NCBI RefSeq assembly: GCF_016595505.1
Contig: NZ_JAENIL010000019.1
Location: 1 to 64,000, forward strand
Direction: 5' to 3'
DNA: 64,000 nt
From: Pelagicoccus mobilis
GTDB lineage: Bacteria; Verrucomicrobiota; Verrucomicrobiia; Opitutales; Opitutaceae
Shown here in pieces: positions 11,580 to 21,433 of this stretch (its first letter is position 1; each line of letters starts with the position of its first letter). The position numbers and the translations under genes are program-made. Below the pieces are notes generated by a model. The model was given only the letters and a program-made list of their open reading frames with translations. It was not told the origin of the DNA and ran no database searches.

Positions 11580-11843
11580 TTAGGCCTTGTTTTCCGAGGA
11601 GGTGTTCTCCTTTTGGGTGACCTGCTTGGGAGCTGTATTTTGCGGCTCTTCCTCGATCGCACTGCGAACTTCGTCCTCGATATTGCTGGTGGCCTTCTTG
11701 AACTCCTTGATCGACTTGCCGACTCCGCGAGCGAGCTCTGGAAGTTTTTTGGCGCCAAATAGGAGAATGAAGATTACGATGACGATCGTGATCTCCGGCC
11801 AACCCATGTTCATGAATCCGAGTACTGCGTTAGTTGCTTGCAT
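11580..11843 (-). CDS. tatA: Sec-independent translocase subunit TatA/TatE
   Basis: An 87-residue protein with one membrane segment (WPEITIVIVIFILLFGAKKL), the FGAKKLPELARGVG hinge and an amphipathic helix, followed by a short charged tail. This is the layout of TatA, which forms the pore of the twin-arginine export system. It follows rpoD by 71 bases; tatB and tatC are not in the window. TatE or TatB cannot be excluded, but the short length favours TatA. Confidence 0.93.
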   Translation of the reverse strand: MQATNAVLGFMNMGWPEITIVIVIFILLFGAKKLPELARGVGKSIKEFKKATSNIEDEVRSAIEEEPQNTAPKQVTQKENTSSENKA

Positions 11844-11914
11844 CTGTAAGTTGTTTGAATCGTTGCGGCTGCGCTCTGTAAAGCTAGAAGCGTACTGTAT
11901 ACGCCTGAAACACT

Positions 11915-13645
11915 TTAGTCCTTAGCGTCCTTTCCTCCTTCTTCGGAGCCGGAGAGGAAAGTATTCGGGCCGTCGAACTGCTCGTTTTCGAAGAAGCCGT
12001 GCAGCTGGCGGATACGGGTCGGGTGACGCATCTTGCGAAGCGCCTTCGCCTCGATTTGGCGGATACGCTCGCGGGTCACCTTGAACTGCTTGCCCACTTC
12101 CTCGAGGGTGCGGCTGTAGCCGTCCACGAGTCCGAAGCGGAGTGAAAGCACGCGTCGTTCGCGCTCGGTGAGAGAGTCGAGAACGTCGATGATCTTTTCG
12201 CGCAAGAGGCTGAAAGCAGTTTGGTCGTAAGGGTTTTCGGCGGATTTGTCTTCGATGAAGTCGCCAAAATTGGTGTCGTCGCCGTCGCCGACTGGGCTTT
12301 GGAGCGAAATCGGCTGCTGAGCCATCTTCATGATGGTCTGTACGCGTTCGACTGGGAGCGCCATTTCTTCGGCTACTTCCTCTGGAGTTGGCTCGTGGCC
12401 GTACTCTTGGAGAAGCTGCTTCTGGACCTGCATGACCTTGTTGAGGGTTTCGATCATGTGGACCGGAATGCGAATGGTACGCGCTTGGTCTGCGATCGAA
12501 CGAGTGATGGCCTGACGGATCCACCAAGTGGCGTAAGTGGAGAACTTGTAGCCGCGACGGTACTCGAACTTCTCGACCGCCTTCATGAGACCCATGTTGC
12601 CTTCTTGGATGAGGTCGAGGAAGGAGAGTCCGCGATTGGTGTACTTCTTGGCGATGGAGATCACGAGGCGGAGGTTGGCCTCTACCATCTCGGTTTTCGC
12701 CTTGTGAGCCGCCTTGAGGTGCTTGCGCACGGCGGAAATTAGGTTCAACAGCTTTTCCGGCTCGATGCGGTAGGTGTTGTGCAGGATCTCGAGTTCCTCT
12801 TGGAGGGGCTCGGTCTTGATCAGCGTATCAGCCGTGGTCTTGGGCTTTTTGGCCCGATCGAGCTTACGGTAGATCGCGTTGATGCGGGAGAGGTCCTTGC
12901 TGATTTCTTCGTCGATGTATTCTTCGAAGACCTTGAGTTTGAAGAAAAATTTCGGGAAGTAGGCGCGAAGCGTGTTTTCCTGCTTACGGAAGCGGGAGCG
13001 GATCTTCTTTTTGGCTTCCGCGTCGGTCTCTTCCATGAGCTCTTCCCAAGTGGTCATCATGCGACCGTAGGTCTTTTGGCTCTTCTCGACGTTGATTGGG
13101 AGCTCCTGAAAGTAGGTTTCGCGGTTTTCGATCTTCTTATCGATAACGATGCGATCGAAGCGTTCTTCGCGGTTTAGAAGCTTTTCGGCGAGGTCGATGG
13201 TGAATTCCGCCATGATGCCGACGGAGAAAAGCTCTTCTTGGGCTTTTTGCTCGGCGTTTTCGATGCGCTTGGAAATTTCGACTTCTTGTTCGCGAGTGAG
13301 CAGGGGCACTTGTCCCATCTGCTTGAGGTACATTCGGACGGGGTCGTCCAGGATGTCGTGCTGGCTCGCCTTGGTCTGCTCCTCTTCTGCTTCTTCCTGC
13401 TTGGCTTTGAAGTTGTCTACTTCTTCGGGATCGAGGATGTCGATTTCGAGGTTTTGCAGGATGGAGATGACGTTATCGATATCGTCTTGGCTATCGACTC
13501 CTTCGGGAAGCGCTTCGTTGATGTCGCTGTGCGTGAGATAGCCTTGCTCCTTCGACTGACGAATCAGGTAGCGGATACGCTCGTTTACCTGCTGCTTGTT
13601 GAGGCTAGCATTGTTTTCTTCTTCGCTTTTCTTCTTGCGTGGCAT
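11915..13645 (-). CDS. rpoD: RNA polymerase primary sigma factor RpoD
   Basis: A 576-residue sigma-70. It has region 1.1 at the N-terminus, region 1.2 ([20 protein letters not shown]), region 2 with the core-binding and -10 recognition helices ([20 protein letters not shown] onward, including [17 protein letters not shown]), region 3 and region 4 with the -35 recognition helix ([20 protein letters not shown]). The nonconserved insert between 1.2 and 2 is present, so this is a primary sigma factor rather than an alternative one. It starts 21 bases after dnaG, keeping the classic dnaG-rpoD pair; rpsU is absent. Confidence 0.97.
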   Translation of the reverse strand: MPRKKKSEEENNASLNKQQVNERIRYLIRQSKEQGYLTHSDINEALPEGVDSQDDIDNVISILQNLEIDILDPEEVDNFKAKQEEAEEEQTKASQHDILDDPVRMYLKQMGQVPLLTREQEVEISKRIENAEQKAQEELFSVGIMAEFTIDLAEKLLNREERFDRIVIDKKIENRETYFQELPINVEKSQKTYGRMMTTWEELMEETDAEAKKKIRSRFRKQENTLRAYFPKFFFKLKVFEEYIDEEISKDLSRINAIYRKLDRAKKPKTTADTLIKTEPLQEELEILHNTYRIEPEKLLNLISAVRKHLKAAHKAKTEMVEANLRLVISIAKKYTNRGLSFLDLIQEGNMGLMKAVEKFEYRRGYKFSTYATWWIRQAITRSIADQARTIRIPVHMIETLNKVMQVQKQLLQEYGHEPTPEEVAEEMALPVERVQTIMKMAQQPISLQSPVGDGDDTNFGDFIEDKSAENPYDQTAFSLLREKIIDVLDSLTERERRVLSLRFGLVDGYSRTLEEVGKQFKVTRERIRQIEAKALRKMRHPTRIRQLHGFFENEQFDGPNTFLSGSEEGGKDAKD

Positions 13646-13666
13646 GTGGCTGAGTCTGGTGCTGTC

Positions 13667-15559
13667 TTATGAAAATAAAGAACCCACCTGAGGCGGTTTA
13701 TGCTTCAGTTGGTTTAATGCGAATAGTTCACTGAGGAGGGCACTCGCGGTGGCGTGGTCATTGGTTGCCTCTTTTCTGCCGATTTCAAGTTTTATTTCCT
13801 TGCTCTTGCGATCTACGAATTTGACGACCAAGCGCTTGAGCGCCTCGTTGGCGAATCGTTCCGGGTTATCTGGTGATTTTGCTTCAAAGTAAATTGATGA
13901 AACGAGCTTCCTCTGTTCGGCGCTTTCCAAGTTTTCGTTAAGGGAATCCGGACCATTCCACATGTCGTGGAGGAATTCGTTCAGAACGAAGTTGAGCAAT
14001 TTTCCTTCGGGTAAGGTACCGTCGATCCAATCTTGATCAACTATCTGAGCGATTTGGTTGCCAAGTTCCTCTTCGATCATGCAAAGCCCGAGAATGTCAT
14101 GTTCCACCGAGTAGACAGCCTTTCGACGGCTTGGTTCGGGCGCGGTTCCATTTTGAGCGATTGTTACGGGAGGGGCGCTGGGCGGCGGCGGCGGTGGCGC
14201 GGCTGGTTGGGGCGCTGGAGCTTGACCTCCGGCGAAACGGTGAAAGTCCGAGATGGTCGCTTGCTCGTCGAGTTCGAAGGCTTGGGCGGCTTGTTTTACA
14301 AATTCTACTTTTGCGGCTTCGGAATCGGACTTCTGGATTATTGCAAAGACTTCGCGCGCTGCCTTGGCCTTGCTTTGTGGCGTGAGGCGTTCTCCGGGAG
14401 GCGTGTGAGCTTTGCAGGCGAAGGGAATGGGCTGGAGCTGGCGTTTGAGGAGCTCTTCTAGGGCTTCGCTGCCGCCTTCGCGGAAAATATCGTCGGGGTC
14501 TTCCTTGTCGGTGAGAGGGATAAAGACCGCTTCGACGCCTTGAGCGAGTGCGAGTGGGAGCATGCGGAGAGCGGCTTTTTGGCCGGCGGCATCTCCGTCT
14601 AGTAGAACGATAAGCTGGGGCTCGTATCGTTTTAGCAAGCGCAGCTGAGACTCGGTAATGCCGGTGCCCTGTGGGGCGACCGCCGTATCGAGTCCGACGC
14701 TCCAGCAGCGAATGGCATCGAGCTGGCCTTCGACCATGACGAAGGGCTTCTCGGGGCCCGCCTTCATTCGGGCTCGGTCAAGGTTGAAGAGGAGGTTGCT
14801 CTTGTGGAAAATCGGGGTTTCGGGCGAGTTTACGTACTTCGCCTCGCGGCTGGGATCGTCTTGTGGAGTGATCTCCAGCTGGCGAGCGGTGAAGGCGGTG
14901 ACGCGTCCTTGGTGGTCGCGGATGGGGATCATCAGGCGGCCGCGGAAGCGGTACCCCATGCGGTGCGGATCGATGCCTCGCTTGGCGTAAAAGAGGCCGC
15001 AGGCTTCGATGGCTTCCTTGGAAAATCCTCGTTTGCGAACAAGTTCGCCGAGAGCCACGCTATTTGTCGGGGCGAATCCGATTTTGAATTCTTCGGCGAC
15101 TTCGATGCTGAATTGTCGTCCTTGGACCCAGTAGTTGCGGATCCATTCTCCGGCTTTATTTGTCGCGAGAAACTGTTCGTAGTAGAAGTCGGTTGCGACT
15201 TCGTGAAGTTCGAAGAGCTCTTGGCGGAGGCTCCGCTCTTCGCGGGCTCGGCTGTTGCCTTGCTCGTACTCGAGCTCGAAACTGAATCGTTTGGCGAGGG
15301 CTTCCACCGCTTCGGTGAATGTTAGCCGCTCGACCTCCATCACAAAGGCGATCGCATCTCCGGAGTTTCCGGAGCTGAAACATTTGTAGAAGCCTTTGTC
15401 CGGCGAAACGTAAAAAGAAGGCGTCTTTTCGTTGTTGAACGGGCTGAGGCCTTTGTATTCGGATCCGGACTTTTTCAGTGCGACTTCCCGCGAGACGACA
15501 TCATATATATTGATGCGGTCTTTAAGGTCGCGAATGCTGCTGGGTTTAATTGCTGGCAT
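13667..15559 (-). CDS. dnaG: DNA primase DnaG with degenerate zinc site
   Basis: Synthesises RNA primers at the replication fork. The protein is 630 residues. The N-terminal zinc-ribbon fold is recognisable (YKGLSPFNNEKTPSFYVSPD, then FYKCFSSGNSGD), but of the usual Cys-His-Cys-Cys ligands only Cys60 remains; the others are Ser39, Asn42 and Ser63. The TOPRIM catalytic core is intact: VEGQLDAIRCW and VLLDGDAAGQKA. A Pro-rich linker near residues 450-475 leads to the helicase-binding C-terminal domain. It lies between a TPR lipoprotein gene (33 bases upstream) and rpoD (21 bases downstream). Confidence 0.96.
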   Translation of the reverse strand: MPAIKPSSIRDLKDRINIYDVVSREVALKKSGSEYKGLSPFNNEKTPSFYVSPDKGFYKCFSSGNSGDAIAFVMEVERLTFTEAVEALAKRFSFELEYEQGNSRAREERSLRQELFELHEVATDFYYEQFLATNKAGEWIRNYWVQGRQFSIEVAEEFKIGFAPTNSVALGELVRKRGFSKEAIEACGLFYAKRGIDPHRMGYRFRGRLMIPIRDHQGRVTAFTARQLEITPQDDPSREAKYVNSPETPIFHKSNLLFNLDRARMKAGPEKPFVMVEGQLDAIRCWSVGLDTAVAPQGTGITESQLRLLKRYEPQLIVLLDGDAAGQKAALRMLPLALAQGVEAVFIPLTDKEDPDDIFREGGSEALEELLKRQLQPIPFACKAHTPPGERLTPQSKAKAAREVFAIIQKSDSEAAKVEFVKQAAQAFELDEQATISDFHRFAGGQAPAPQPAAPPPPPPSAPPVTIAQNGTAPEPSRRKAVYSVEHDILGLCMIEEELGNQIAQIVDQDWIDGTLPEGKLLNFVLNEFLHDMWNGPDSLNENLESAEQRKLVSSIYFEAKSPDNPERFANEALKRLVVKFVDRKSKEIKLEIGRKEATNDHATASALLSELFALNQLKHKPPQVGSLFS

Positions 15560-15592
15560 GGGGGGCCCGATGAGGCTTGGGCAGAATCCTCA

Positions 15593-17137
15593 TCAGTTGC
15601 CGTTTTGCAAGTACTGAATGGCTTCCTGGTAACCGGTTTCGCCTCGTTGGGCGATCGAGAGGAAATCGCGGTAGGCGGCGACCACGACATTTTTGGGGGC
15701 GTTCGCGTTTCGCAGGGTCTGGGCAAGGGTGAGGGCGATGGCGGGACTGTCGGGGAAAAGGAGGCGATGGGCTTTAATTTCCTCGAGCACGCGGTTGGTG
15801 TTTTGGGTATTGATAATGGTCGCCAGATACTGGTGGGCGATGACTTCCGAGCGAGGCGCGAGGCTCTTGGCTTGAAGGATGGTGTTTTCGGCGTCGTACC
15901 AGGTTTGCTGCGCGAAATAGGTGAGTGAGAGGCGGTACCAGATTTGGGGATCGTCGGGATTTTCTCCGAGCAGTTCCCAAAACGCGGCGGTTGCGGCGGG
16001 ATAGTCGCCGGACTCGTAGGCTGCGACTGCAGCTTCGTAAGCGGATAGGGCGAGATCGTTGGATTGGGCAGGTTGGTCGTCTTCGCCTGAAGTGGAGGGA
16101 GTGGTGTCGGGCGCGGTTTCGTCTTCGAATAGGGCGAGAGGCGCTCGGCCTGTGTCTGCGTTTGCTTCGCCGTCGGGAGTGGTTGCTGGGCTTGCGGTTG
16201 GATCTTCAGCGGGTTGCTGGTTGGCGAGTGAGTCTGCGAGTTCGGCGGCTTGGCGTTCCGCTTCGGCTTTTTCATCGGCGAGACGTTGGGCTTCCAGCTC
16301 TTCGCGCTCCCGTTCGAGCGCGGCGGCGGCTTCGGCGATTTCGCGCCGGGCGCGTTCCCAGTTGTCGAGGATGATCTTAGACTCGCGGACTCGTGGATCG
16401 CTCAGGTCGTTGCCGTAGCGCTGCTGGTATTGCGTGAGCCAGACTTGGGCTTGTTCGAGTTGGCTGAGGCCGGTCTCGAGTTTGATGAGCTCGGCGAAAG
16501 CGTCTTTTGCTGCATGGGTATCGCCGTAAGCGGCGGCTTGGCTGAACCAGGATCGGGCTTGAGCGGTATTGTTGCTCAGGAGGTAAAGTTGGCCGATTTT
16601 GAGGGCAGGCTGGGAGGAGGGGGTGATTTCGTTCCACTTGCTGGCGGCTTTGATCGCGTCGGTCAGCTTGCCTAGCTTTTCGTTTTCGATGGCGACGGTT
16701 TTCCATGCGAGGAAATCGCCGGCGTGATTTTTGAGGTACTCCTCGAATGCCCGGATCGATTCCTGGCTTTGTCCGAGTTTAGCGCGGATTTCGCCGATCT
16801 TGACCCAGAGTTGATCGGCTTCGGGATCTTGTTTGATCGCTTCCTCGTAGTGGGCGGCCGCTTCTTCGAGCTTGCCGGCGTTTTGCAGGGCTCGGGCGAG
16901 GGCGATGCGAAGCTCGTTGGAGTCGGGGTATTTCTCGAGCCCCTGGCTTAGGGCCTCGATGGCGGTGGCCGAGTCGTTGACGAAGAGGGCTGCGTTCGCT
17001 TCGGCCTGGACCTGTTGGATGCGTTCCTCCCGGCTGGCGCAGCCGGAGATTAGGGCGGCGAGGCAGAGGAGAAGTACGGGTGTCAGGGCGCGATGGAGCG
17101 ACGAGAGTTCGGGAAGCATTTGCTGTGAAGGCGGCAT
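15593..17137 (-). CDS. TPR-repeat lipoprotein
   Basis: A 514-residue predicted lipoprotein. The signal peptide ends in a lipobox, LISGC, with the lipidated cysteine at residue 33 counting from the first ATG; a second ATG at residue 7 is an equally good start. Residues about 45-230 hold tandem tetratricopeptide repeats (AIEALSQGLEKYPDSNELRIAL, HYEEAIKQDPEADQLWVKIG). A charged coiled stretch (about 255-300) and a Pro/Thr/Ala-rich linker follow, and a second TPR block occupies about 355-510. TPRs mediate protein contacts; the partner is unknown. It is the first gene of the dnaG-rpoD-tatA group. Confidence 0.85.
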   Translation of the reverse strand: MPPSQQMLPELSSLHRALTPVLLLCLAALISGCASREERIQQVQAEANAALFVNDSATAIEALSQGLEKYPDSNELRIALARALQNAGKLEEAAAHYEEAIKQDPEADQLWVKIGEIRAKLGQSQESIRAFEEYLKNHAGDFLAWKTVAIENEKLGKLTDAIKAASKWNEITPSSQPALKIGQLYLLSNNTAQARSWFSQAAAYGDTHAAKDAFAELIKLETGLSQLEQAQVWLTQYQQRYGNDLSDPRVRESKIILDNWERARREIAEAAAALEREREELEAQRLADEKAEAERQAAELADSLANQQPAEDPTASPATTPDGEANADTGRAPLALFEDETAPDTTPSTSGEDDQPAQSNDLALSAYEAAVAAYESGDYPAATAAFWELLGENPDDPQIWYRLSLTYFAQQTWYDAENTILQAKSLAPRSEVIAHQYLATIINTQNTNRVLEEIKAHRLLFPDSPAIALTLAQTLRNANAPKNVVVAAYRDFLSIAQRGETGYQEAIQYLQNGN

Positions 17138-17383
17138 CCGAGCGGGAAGCCCGGAAAGGTGTCAGTTGCTGAAACCGTAGGTTGTAGAGAGTACGGTTGT
17201 TTTTTGACAACTTTTATTTGCGTTCGGTGTCAGTTCGATAGCGCTTTTCGATTTCCTGTGCGGAAGCTTGATCCTCGCTGTAATCAATCGCATGGTGCCT
17301 CCGTTTCACCCAAAGAGCTTCTCGCAATAGTGTCTAAGTCTTTCCCTATTTCGTTTTCCGTATCCTTACGCCGTTATTTCCGC

Positions 17384-18433
17384 ATGGAAATTTGGCTAGG
17401 AATTATTGTCCTGCTAATTGCTTTGGCCGAGTCGGTCAAAGGACAGGAGCAACTCGATTTGTTCGCCGATCAGCCTCCTCCGCCATCGAATCGAGTTTTC
17501 GAGTATCAGGTGCCTGGCTTCGAGCTGGAGCATTACCGTTCGGCAGTGGAGGATATGATTCTTCTGTTCGAGCAGGCTCGTAAGGACAAGTTGAGCAAGG
17601 GGCCGCGTGGCCGTGTCGGCTTGAAGGTTTACAGTGATTCGGGACCGGGTTTGAGCACTCCTGAAGCGTTGGTAGAGGCGGTGGTGCAATCTCTGGAAAT
17701 GCGGGGGTACGCCCGGAACGAGATTTTCATCATGGGAATGAGCGCGAACAAATTGCGTGATTCCGGCTTTTTGCCGCCGTTGAGCCAGCGGTCCTATGAT
17801 TTTCACCGGGTGTTTGTGCGTCCGTTGGATACTGGGCAGTACTATCATGAGAAGTGGTTTTACGACAGTCCCTTGCCCGCGAAGTCAGCGAAGTATTGGA
17901 TCGATGTGGCGGCGGAGAATCCGTTCCCGGCGAAAAACGAGGAGGAGCTTGCCCGTAAGAGCTATTTACCGGTGCCGCTTCTGCACGAGGTGGATTTCTG
18001 GATCAACTTGCCGTGCTACTCGGACCATCCGGTGCTTGGAGTTAATGGGGCATTGATGAACGCGACGCTTTGGAATGCGAGCAATACGACCCGCTTCTTG
18101 AATAGCCCGGCTACCGCTCCTGTCGCAGTGGCGGAGATGGGAGCGATTCCCGAGCTACGCGAAACGTGGACGCTCAATATTGTGAGCCTCGAGCGCTACC
18201 AGTATGTGGGGGGGCCGATCTTCAATTCTCTTTATACAGTGTCGGAGCCATATGTGCTGTTGAGTGACAACCCGGTGATGCTCGATTCTCTCATGACCGA
18301 GCGAATCAACAACCATCGGGCTAAAAATGGGTTTGATCCCTTGCCGGAACAGATGAAGATCCTCGAGTTTTCCGAGCAGCTCGGTTTAGGGGACAGAGAC
18401 ATTGCGTTGATGGACCTGATTCGGGCTAACTAA
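17384..18433 (+). CDS. Secreted DUF362-like protein
   Basis: A 349-residue protein starting at the ATG at 17384, where a signal peptide begins (MEIWLGIIVLLIALAESVKG). The open frame extends 75 codons upstream, but that part has no protein character. The fold resembles DUF362: VGLKVYSDSGPGLSTPEAL near the start, a region giving PLDTGQYYHEKWFYDSPLPA, and LHEVDFWINLPCYSDHPVLG, then NATLWNAS where DUF362 proteins have a similar loop. No ferredoxin-type cysteine cluster is present, unlike many DUF362 proteins. Function unknown. It lies 33 bases before aroB, probably in the same transcript. Confidence 0.7.
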   Translation: MEIWLGIIVLLIALAESVKGQEQLDLFADQPPPPSNRVFEYQVPGFELEHYRSAVEDMILLFEQARKDKLSKGPRGRVGLKVYSDSGPGLSTPEALVEAVVQSLEMRGYARNEIFIMGMSANKLRDSGFLPPLSQRSYDFHRVFVRPLDTGQYYHEKWFYDSPLPAKSAKYWIDVAAENPFPAKNEEELARKSYLPVPLLHEVDFWINLPCYSDHPVLGVNGALMNATLWNASNTTRFLNSPATAPVAVAEMGAIPELRETWTLNIVSLERYQYVGGPIFNSLYTVSEPYVLLSDNPVMLDSLMTERINNHRAKNGFDPLPEQMKILEFSEQLGLGDRDIALMDLIRAN

Positions 18434-18466
18434 TTCTAGCCTCCTATCAGATTTCTGAATACGCGC

Positions 18467-19561
18467 GTGTCTTCTCAAAAACAAGTTATCGTAGAAACTG
18501 CTAACTCTTCGTACCCGATTCACATCGGGCGAGATCTCGGTGTTCAACTCAAGGAGCAGGTCGAAAGCGTCCGTTCGAAAGGAGCTTTGGTGGCAGCCGT
18601 TACGGATCGGAACGTTTATACGGCGCAGTCGGCTTGGTTTGCTTCTTTGGGATCGGAGGTACCAGTTTTTGTGGTGCCTGCTGGTGAAACCAGCAAGAGC
18701 GTGGGAAAATTTGCTGAGGTCCTGGATTTTCTGGCTGAACACAAGTTGGACCGTGGTGGAGTCGTACTGGCTGTTGGTGGGGGCGTTGTGGGCGATCTGG
18801 CAGGATACGCTGCTGCTTCCTATCTTCGTGGTGTTCGCTTTATTCAGATTCCGACTACGTTGCTCTCTATGGTGGACAGTTCCGTGGGAGGTAAGACGGG
18901 GATAAATATTTCCGCGGGCAAGAATTTGGTTGGAGCCTTTCATCAGCCAATTGCGGTGTATTCAGATATCGAGCTGTTGAAGACTATGCCGCCGCGCGAA
19001 TTTGCGTCGGGAATGGCTGAGGTGATCAAGCACGGCATGTTGCAGGATTCGGAGCTCTTCGATTTGCTCGAAGCGGCGCCGATCAACGGACCAGCGGATC
19101 ACCGGATGGAGTCCGTGGTGGAATGGAACTGCAAGATAAAGGCAGCCGTGGTCAATGCGGACGAAAAAGAGACTGCTGCCAGTGGTGGGCGCGCTTTGTT
19201 GAATCTGGGGCATACTTTTGGGCATGCGATCGAGAATGTTGCCGGATATGGGGAGTACCTGCACGGCGAGGCGATCGGAATAGGACTGGTTGCGGCGGGG
19301 ATTTTAAGCCAGCGTCTCGGGCACATCTCTGAAGATGACGTGGTCCGTATTCGCAAAGTGGTGGCGACTCATCGGTTGCCTACGAGTTTGAACAAGCCGC
19401 TGTCGACAGAGAAGCTCCTTGCCGCTATGAGATTGGACAAGAAGGTGAAGGCTGGGGTAATTCGGTTTGTAATCATGAAGCGTATTGGCCAAGCTGCGAC
19501 AATTGAGTCCGCCGATATGGATCTGATCAGCGATATTTGGAGAGAGTGCGGAGCGAGCTAG
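18467..19561 (+). CDS. aroB: 3-dehydroquinate synthase
   Basis: Second step of the shikimate pathway, an NAD- and metal-dependent cyclisation of DAHP. The protein is 364 residues, typical length. Motifs seen: VLAVGGGVVGDLAGYAAASY for NAD, IPTTLLSMVDSSVGGKTGIN for the substrate, and metal ligands in MAEVIKHGML, LNLGHTFGHAIE and YLHGEAIGIG. The start is a GTG at 18467. It sits between the DUF362-like gene and a conserved unknown, all on the plus strand. No other shikimate gene is nearby. Confidence 0.96.
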   Translation: MSSQKQVIVETANSSYPIHIGRDLGVQLKEQVESVRSKGALVAAVTDRNVYTAQSAWFASLGSEVPVFVVPAGETSKSVGKFAEVLDFLAEHKLDRGGVVLAVGGGVVGDLAGYAAASYLRGVRFIQIPTTLLSMVDSSVGGKTGINISAGKNLVGAFHQPIAVYSDIELLKTMPPREFASGMAEVIKHGMLQDSELFDLLEAAPINGPADHRMESVVEWNCKIKAAVVNADEKETAASGGRALLNLGHTFGHAIENVAGYGEYLHGEAIGIGLVAAGILSQRLGHISEDDVVRIRKVVATHRLPTSLNKPLSTEKLLAAMRLDKKVKAGVIRFVIMKRIGQAATIESADMDLISDIWRECGAS

Positions 19562-19596
19562 GAAGCGTCTTTATTTAATCTATCTGCAGCGAAGCC

Positions 19597-20199
19597 ATGC
19601 AACGTATCGAGGAAGTCATCGTCACCGAATACCTCGAACAAAATGGCTTTCTGGTGAGGCTTTTGAGGAAGTCCCGGCCTCAATCTAAGAAAACGCTTGA
19701 TGACGGGCTGGACCTCTACGTCCGGAATATGGTTTTTCGGGAAGGGGCTCGTGAGCCGAACTTTCTATTGTTTTCTAGCGAGCTTCGTTATTTGGAGAGC
19801 GCTATTGTCTGCGTGCGTGGCTGGTTTGGAGAAAAAGCGGCCTTGGCTAGTATGACGGGAGGAGCGGAGATTCTGAAATACTTGGAGTCGAATGTATTCA
19901 AAAAAGTGGAGAAGTGGTTCGAATACGACCCTGCTGTAAGTTTTGGGACGCAGAATCCTCCAAAAAAGATTCTAGTGGCTCCGGTTTTTCCAACTCAGGA
20001 GCCGCATCGTTCGCAGTGTGTTGAGCAGTTGAAAGACAAGGGAGTGGATGGAATCGTCTCTTTTAAATCGATGGTGCTCGATCTGATCGACAGGGTGGAT
20101 ACAAAACAGGTGTACGATAAATCGGACCTGCTTCAATTGCTGCGAATGCTAAAGACCTTCGATTTGGTAAAGGACTCGCAGATGAACTTTCTTGGTTAG
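19597..20199 (+). CDS. Hypothetical protein downstream of aroB
   Basis: A 200-residue soluble protein that I do not recognise. It starts MQRIEEVIVTEYLEQNGFLV and has no signal peptide, membrane segment or known motif. The mid part (LVAPVFPTQEPHRSQCVEQL and DGIVSFKSMVLDLIDRVD) reads like a restriction-endonuclease-fold or Rossmann-like beta-alpha pattern, but I see no catalytic signature. It follows aroB by 35 bases, likely in the same operon, and converges with the PCMT-like gene 18 bases away. Real gene by length, codon use and position; function unknown. Confidence 0.7.
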   Translation: MQRIEEVIVTEYLEQNGFLVRLLRKSRPQSKKTLDDGLDLYVRNMVFREGAREPNFLLFSSELRYLESAIVCVRGWFGEKAALASMTGGAEILKYLESNVFKKVEKWFEYDPAVSFGTQNPPKKILVAPVFPTQEPHRSQCVEQLKDKGVDGIVSFKSMVLDLIDRVDTKQVYDKSDLLQLLRMLKTFDLVKDSQMNFLG

Positions 20200-20217
20200 T
20201 CGAGTCTGGGGTGGGTG

Positions 20218-21387
20218 CTAAATCCCCCAGATAAAGGTGCTGTCTCCACGATTGACGGCCCATTGGTCATTGCTCGTTTCGGGGGCGTTGGAGGCGGCGT
20301 AGACCGAGAGCTTTAGGTCCTCGATTCCGGGCTGCTTAGCTTTTTGCCAGCGTTTTGCGGTTCGTCGGAACTTGATTAGATTCGTATCGTCGCCGTAGAG
20401 GAGGAGTCGATCTTCGTTGTAGAGTAGGAGGTTGCCGTCTTTGGGATTTCCTACCGCCCAAAATTCTTCGTCGAATGCGAGCTCATCGTTCTCGACCAGA
20501 TAGCTTTGCTGGCAATCGAAGACGAGTTTGGTGAAGTCGATGAATTCGGGAATCGCTGTATCGGCGATTTTGATATCGTTCCATGCAAGTTCCGCCATTT
20601 CTCCTTGTGGTGGAAGTTTTGATACGGGTATCGCGGGTAGGTTGGGCTGGCTATTTGAGCCGGTTACGGGGACGAAGCTGCAACTGAAATGGAGTTCGCT
20701 TTCGAAATGGGATTGATCCGTCTTGCGAAGTAGACAGAGCAGATCGTAGTTTGGTTGAGCCTTAAAAACATAGAGAAGGAGGCCTTTTGGCTTTATCTGC
20801 TGGTAAAAGCAGGCGGGAAGATCCCAAGCGCTTGCGGTGAACACGCCGCGGTCGAAATTGCCTTCGTCTGATCCGAGATTCGCGTCGCCGGATCGGAAAC
20901 ACACCTGATTTAAGTTCAGTTCCTCTAGCGCTGCCTGAGCGGATGGGGTTAGCTCTTCGATGATTTCTAAGCTCAGGATTTTGCCTTTTTTTCCAACGAG
21001 GTGAGCCATGAGGGCGGCGTTCCATCCGCTTCCGCCGCCCAGTTCAAAAACGCTCTGACCTGGCTCTAGCTCGAGCAAGTCGATCATATACAGCACTAGG
21101 GATGGCTGGGATACGGTGGAGAGCGATTTGCCGTTTTTGTCGCGATAGATGCAGAGCGGATGGTCGGAGTAGAGTTCCGTAAGATGGTCGCGCAAATCGG
21201 CGGTCTCGAGATCGACCCAATCCTGTTTCGCCGAGGAGTAGAACCGTTTTGCGAACAGGTGCCGAGGAGTATCCATAAAGGCCTGACGAATACGCTTGGG
21301 AATGCGACCGCGGCCGAAGAAGCGTTCCGCTGCGAGGAGCAGAGTGGTTTGGTATTCGGATACAATTTCTGATTGGGAGGAGCTCAC
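20218..21387 (-). CDS. Protein-L-isoaspartate methyltransferase-like protein
   Basis: A 389-residue protein. Residues about 30-220 match the PCMT family: HLFAKRFYSS, then the hallmark STVSQPSLVLYMIDLLELEP and the SAM-binding motif I VFELGGGSGWNAALMAHLVG, followed by GKILSLEIIEEL. PCMT enzymes repair isoaspartyl residues using S-adenosylmethionine. The C-terminal 170 residues are an extra domain not found in canonical PCMT (about 210 residues) and not recognised here. It may therefore have a different substrate. Convergent with the gene downstream of aroB. Confidence 0.8.
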   Translation of the reverse strand: MSSSQSEIVSEYQTTLLLAAERFFGRGRIPKRIRQAFMDTPRHLFAKRFYSSAKQDWVDLETADLRDHLTELYSDHPLCIYRDKNGKSLSTVSQPSLVLYMIDLLELEPGQSVFELGGGSGWNAALMAHLVGKKGKILSLEIIEELTPSAQAALEELNLNQVCFRSGDANLGSDEGNFDRGVFTASAWDLPACFYQQIKPKGLLLYVFKAQPNYDLLCLLRKTDQSHFESELHFSCSFVPVTGSNSQPNLPAIPVSKLPPQGEMAELAWNDIKIADTAIPEFIDFTKLVFDCQQSYLVENDELAFDEEFWAVGNPKDGNLLLYNEDRLLLYGDDTNLIKFRRTAKRWQKAKQPGIEDLKLSVYAASNAPETSNDQWAVNRGDSTFIWGI

Positions 21388-21433
21388 TGGGGAGGGAGGC
21401 TAAAAAGTAGGGCTTTGGTTGCGACAAAAAAGA

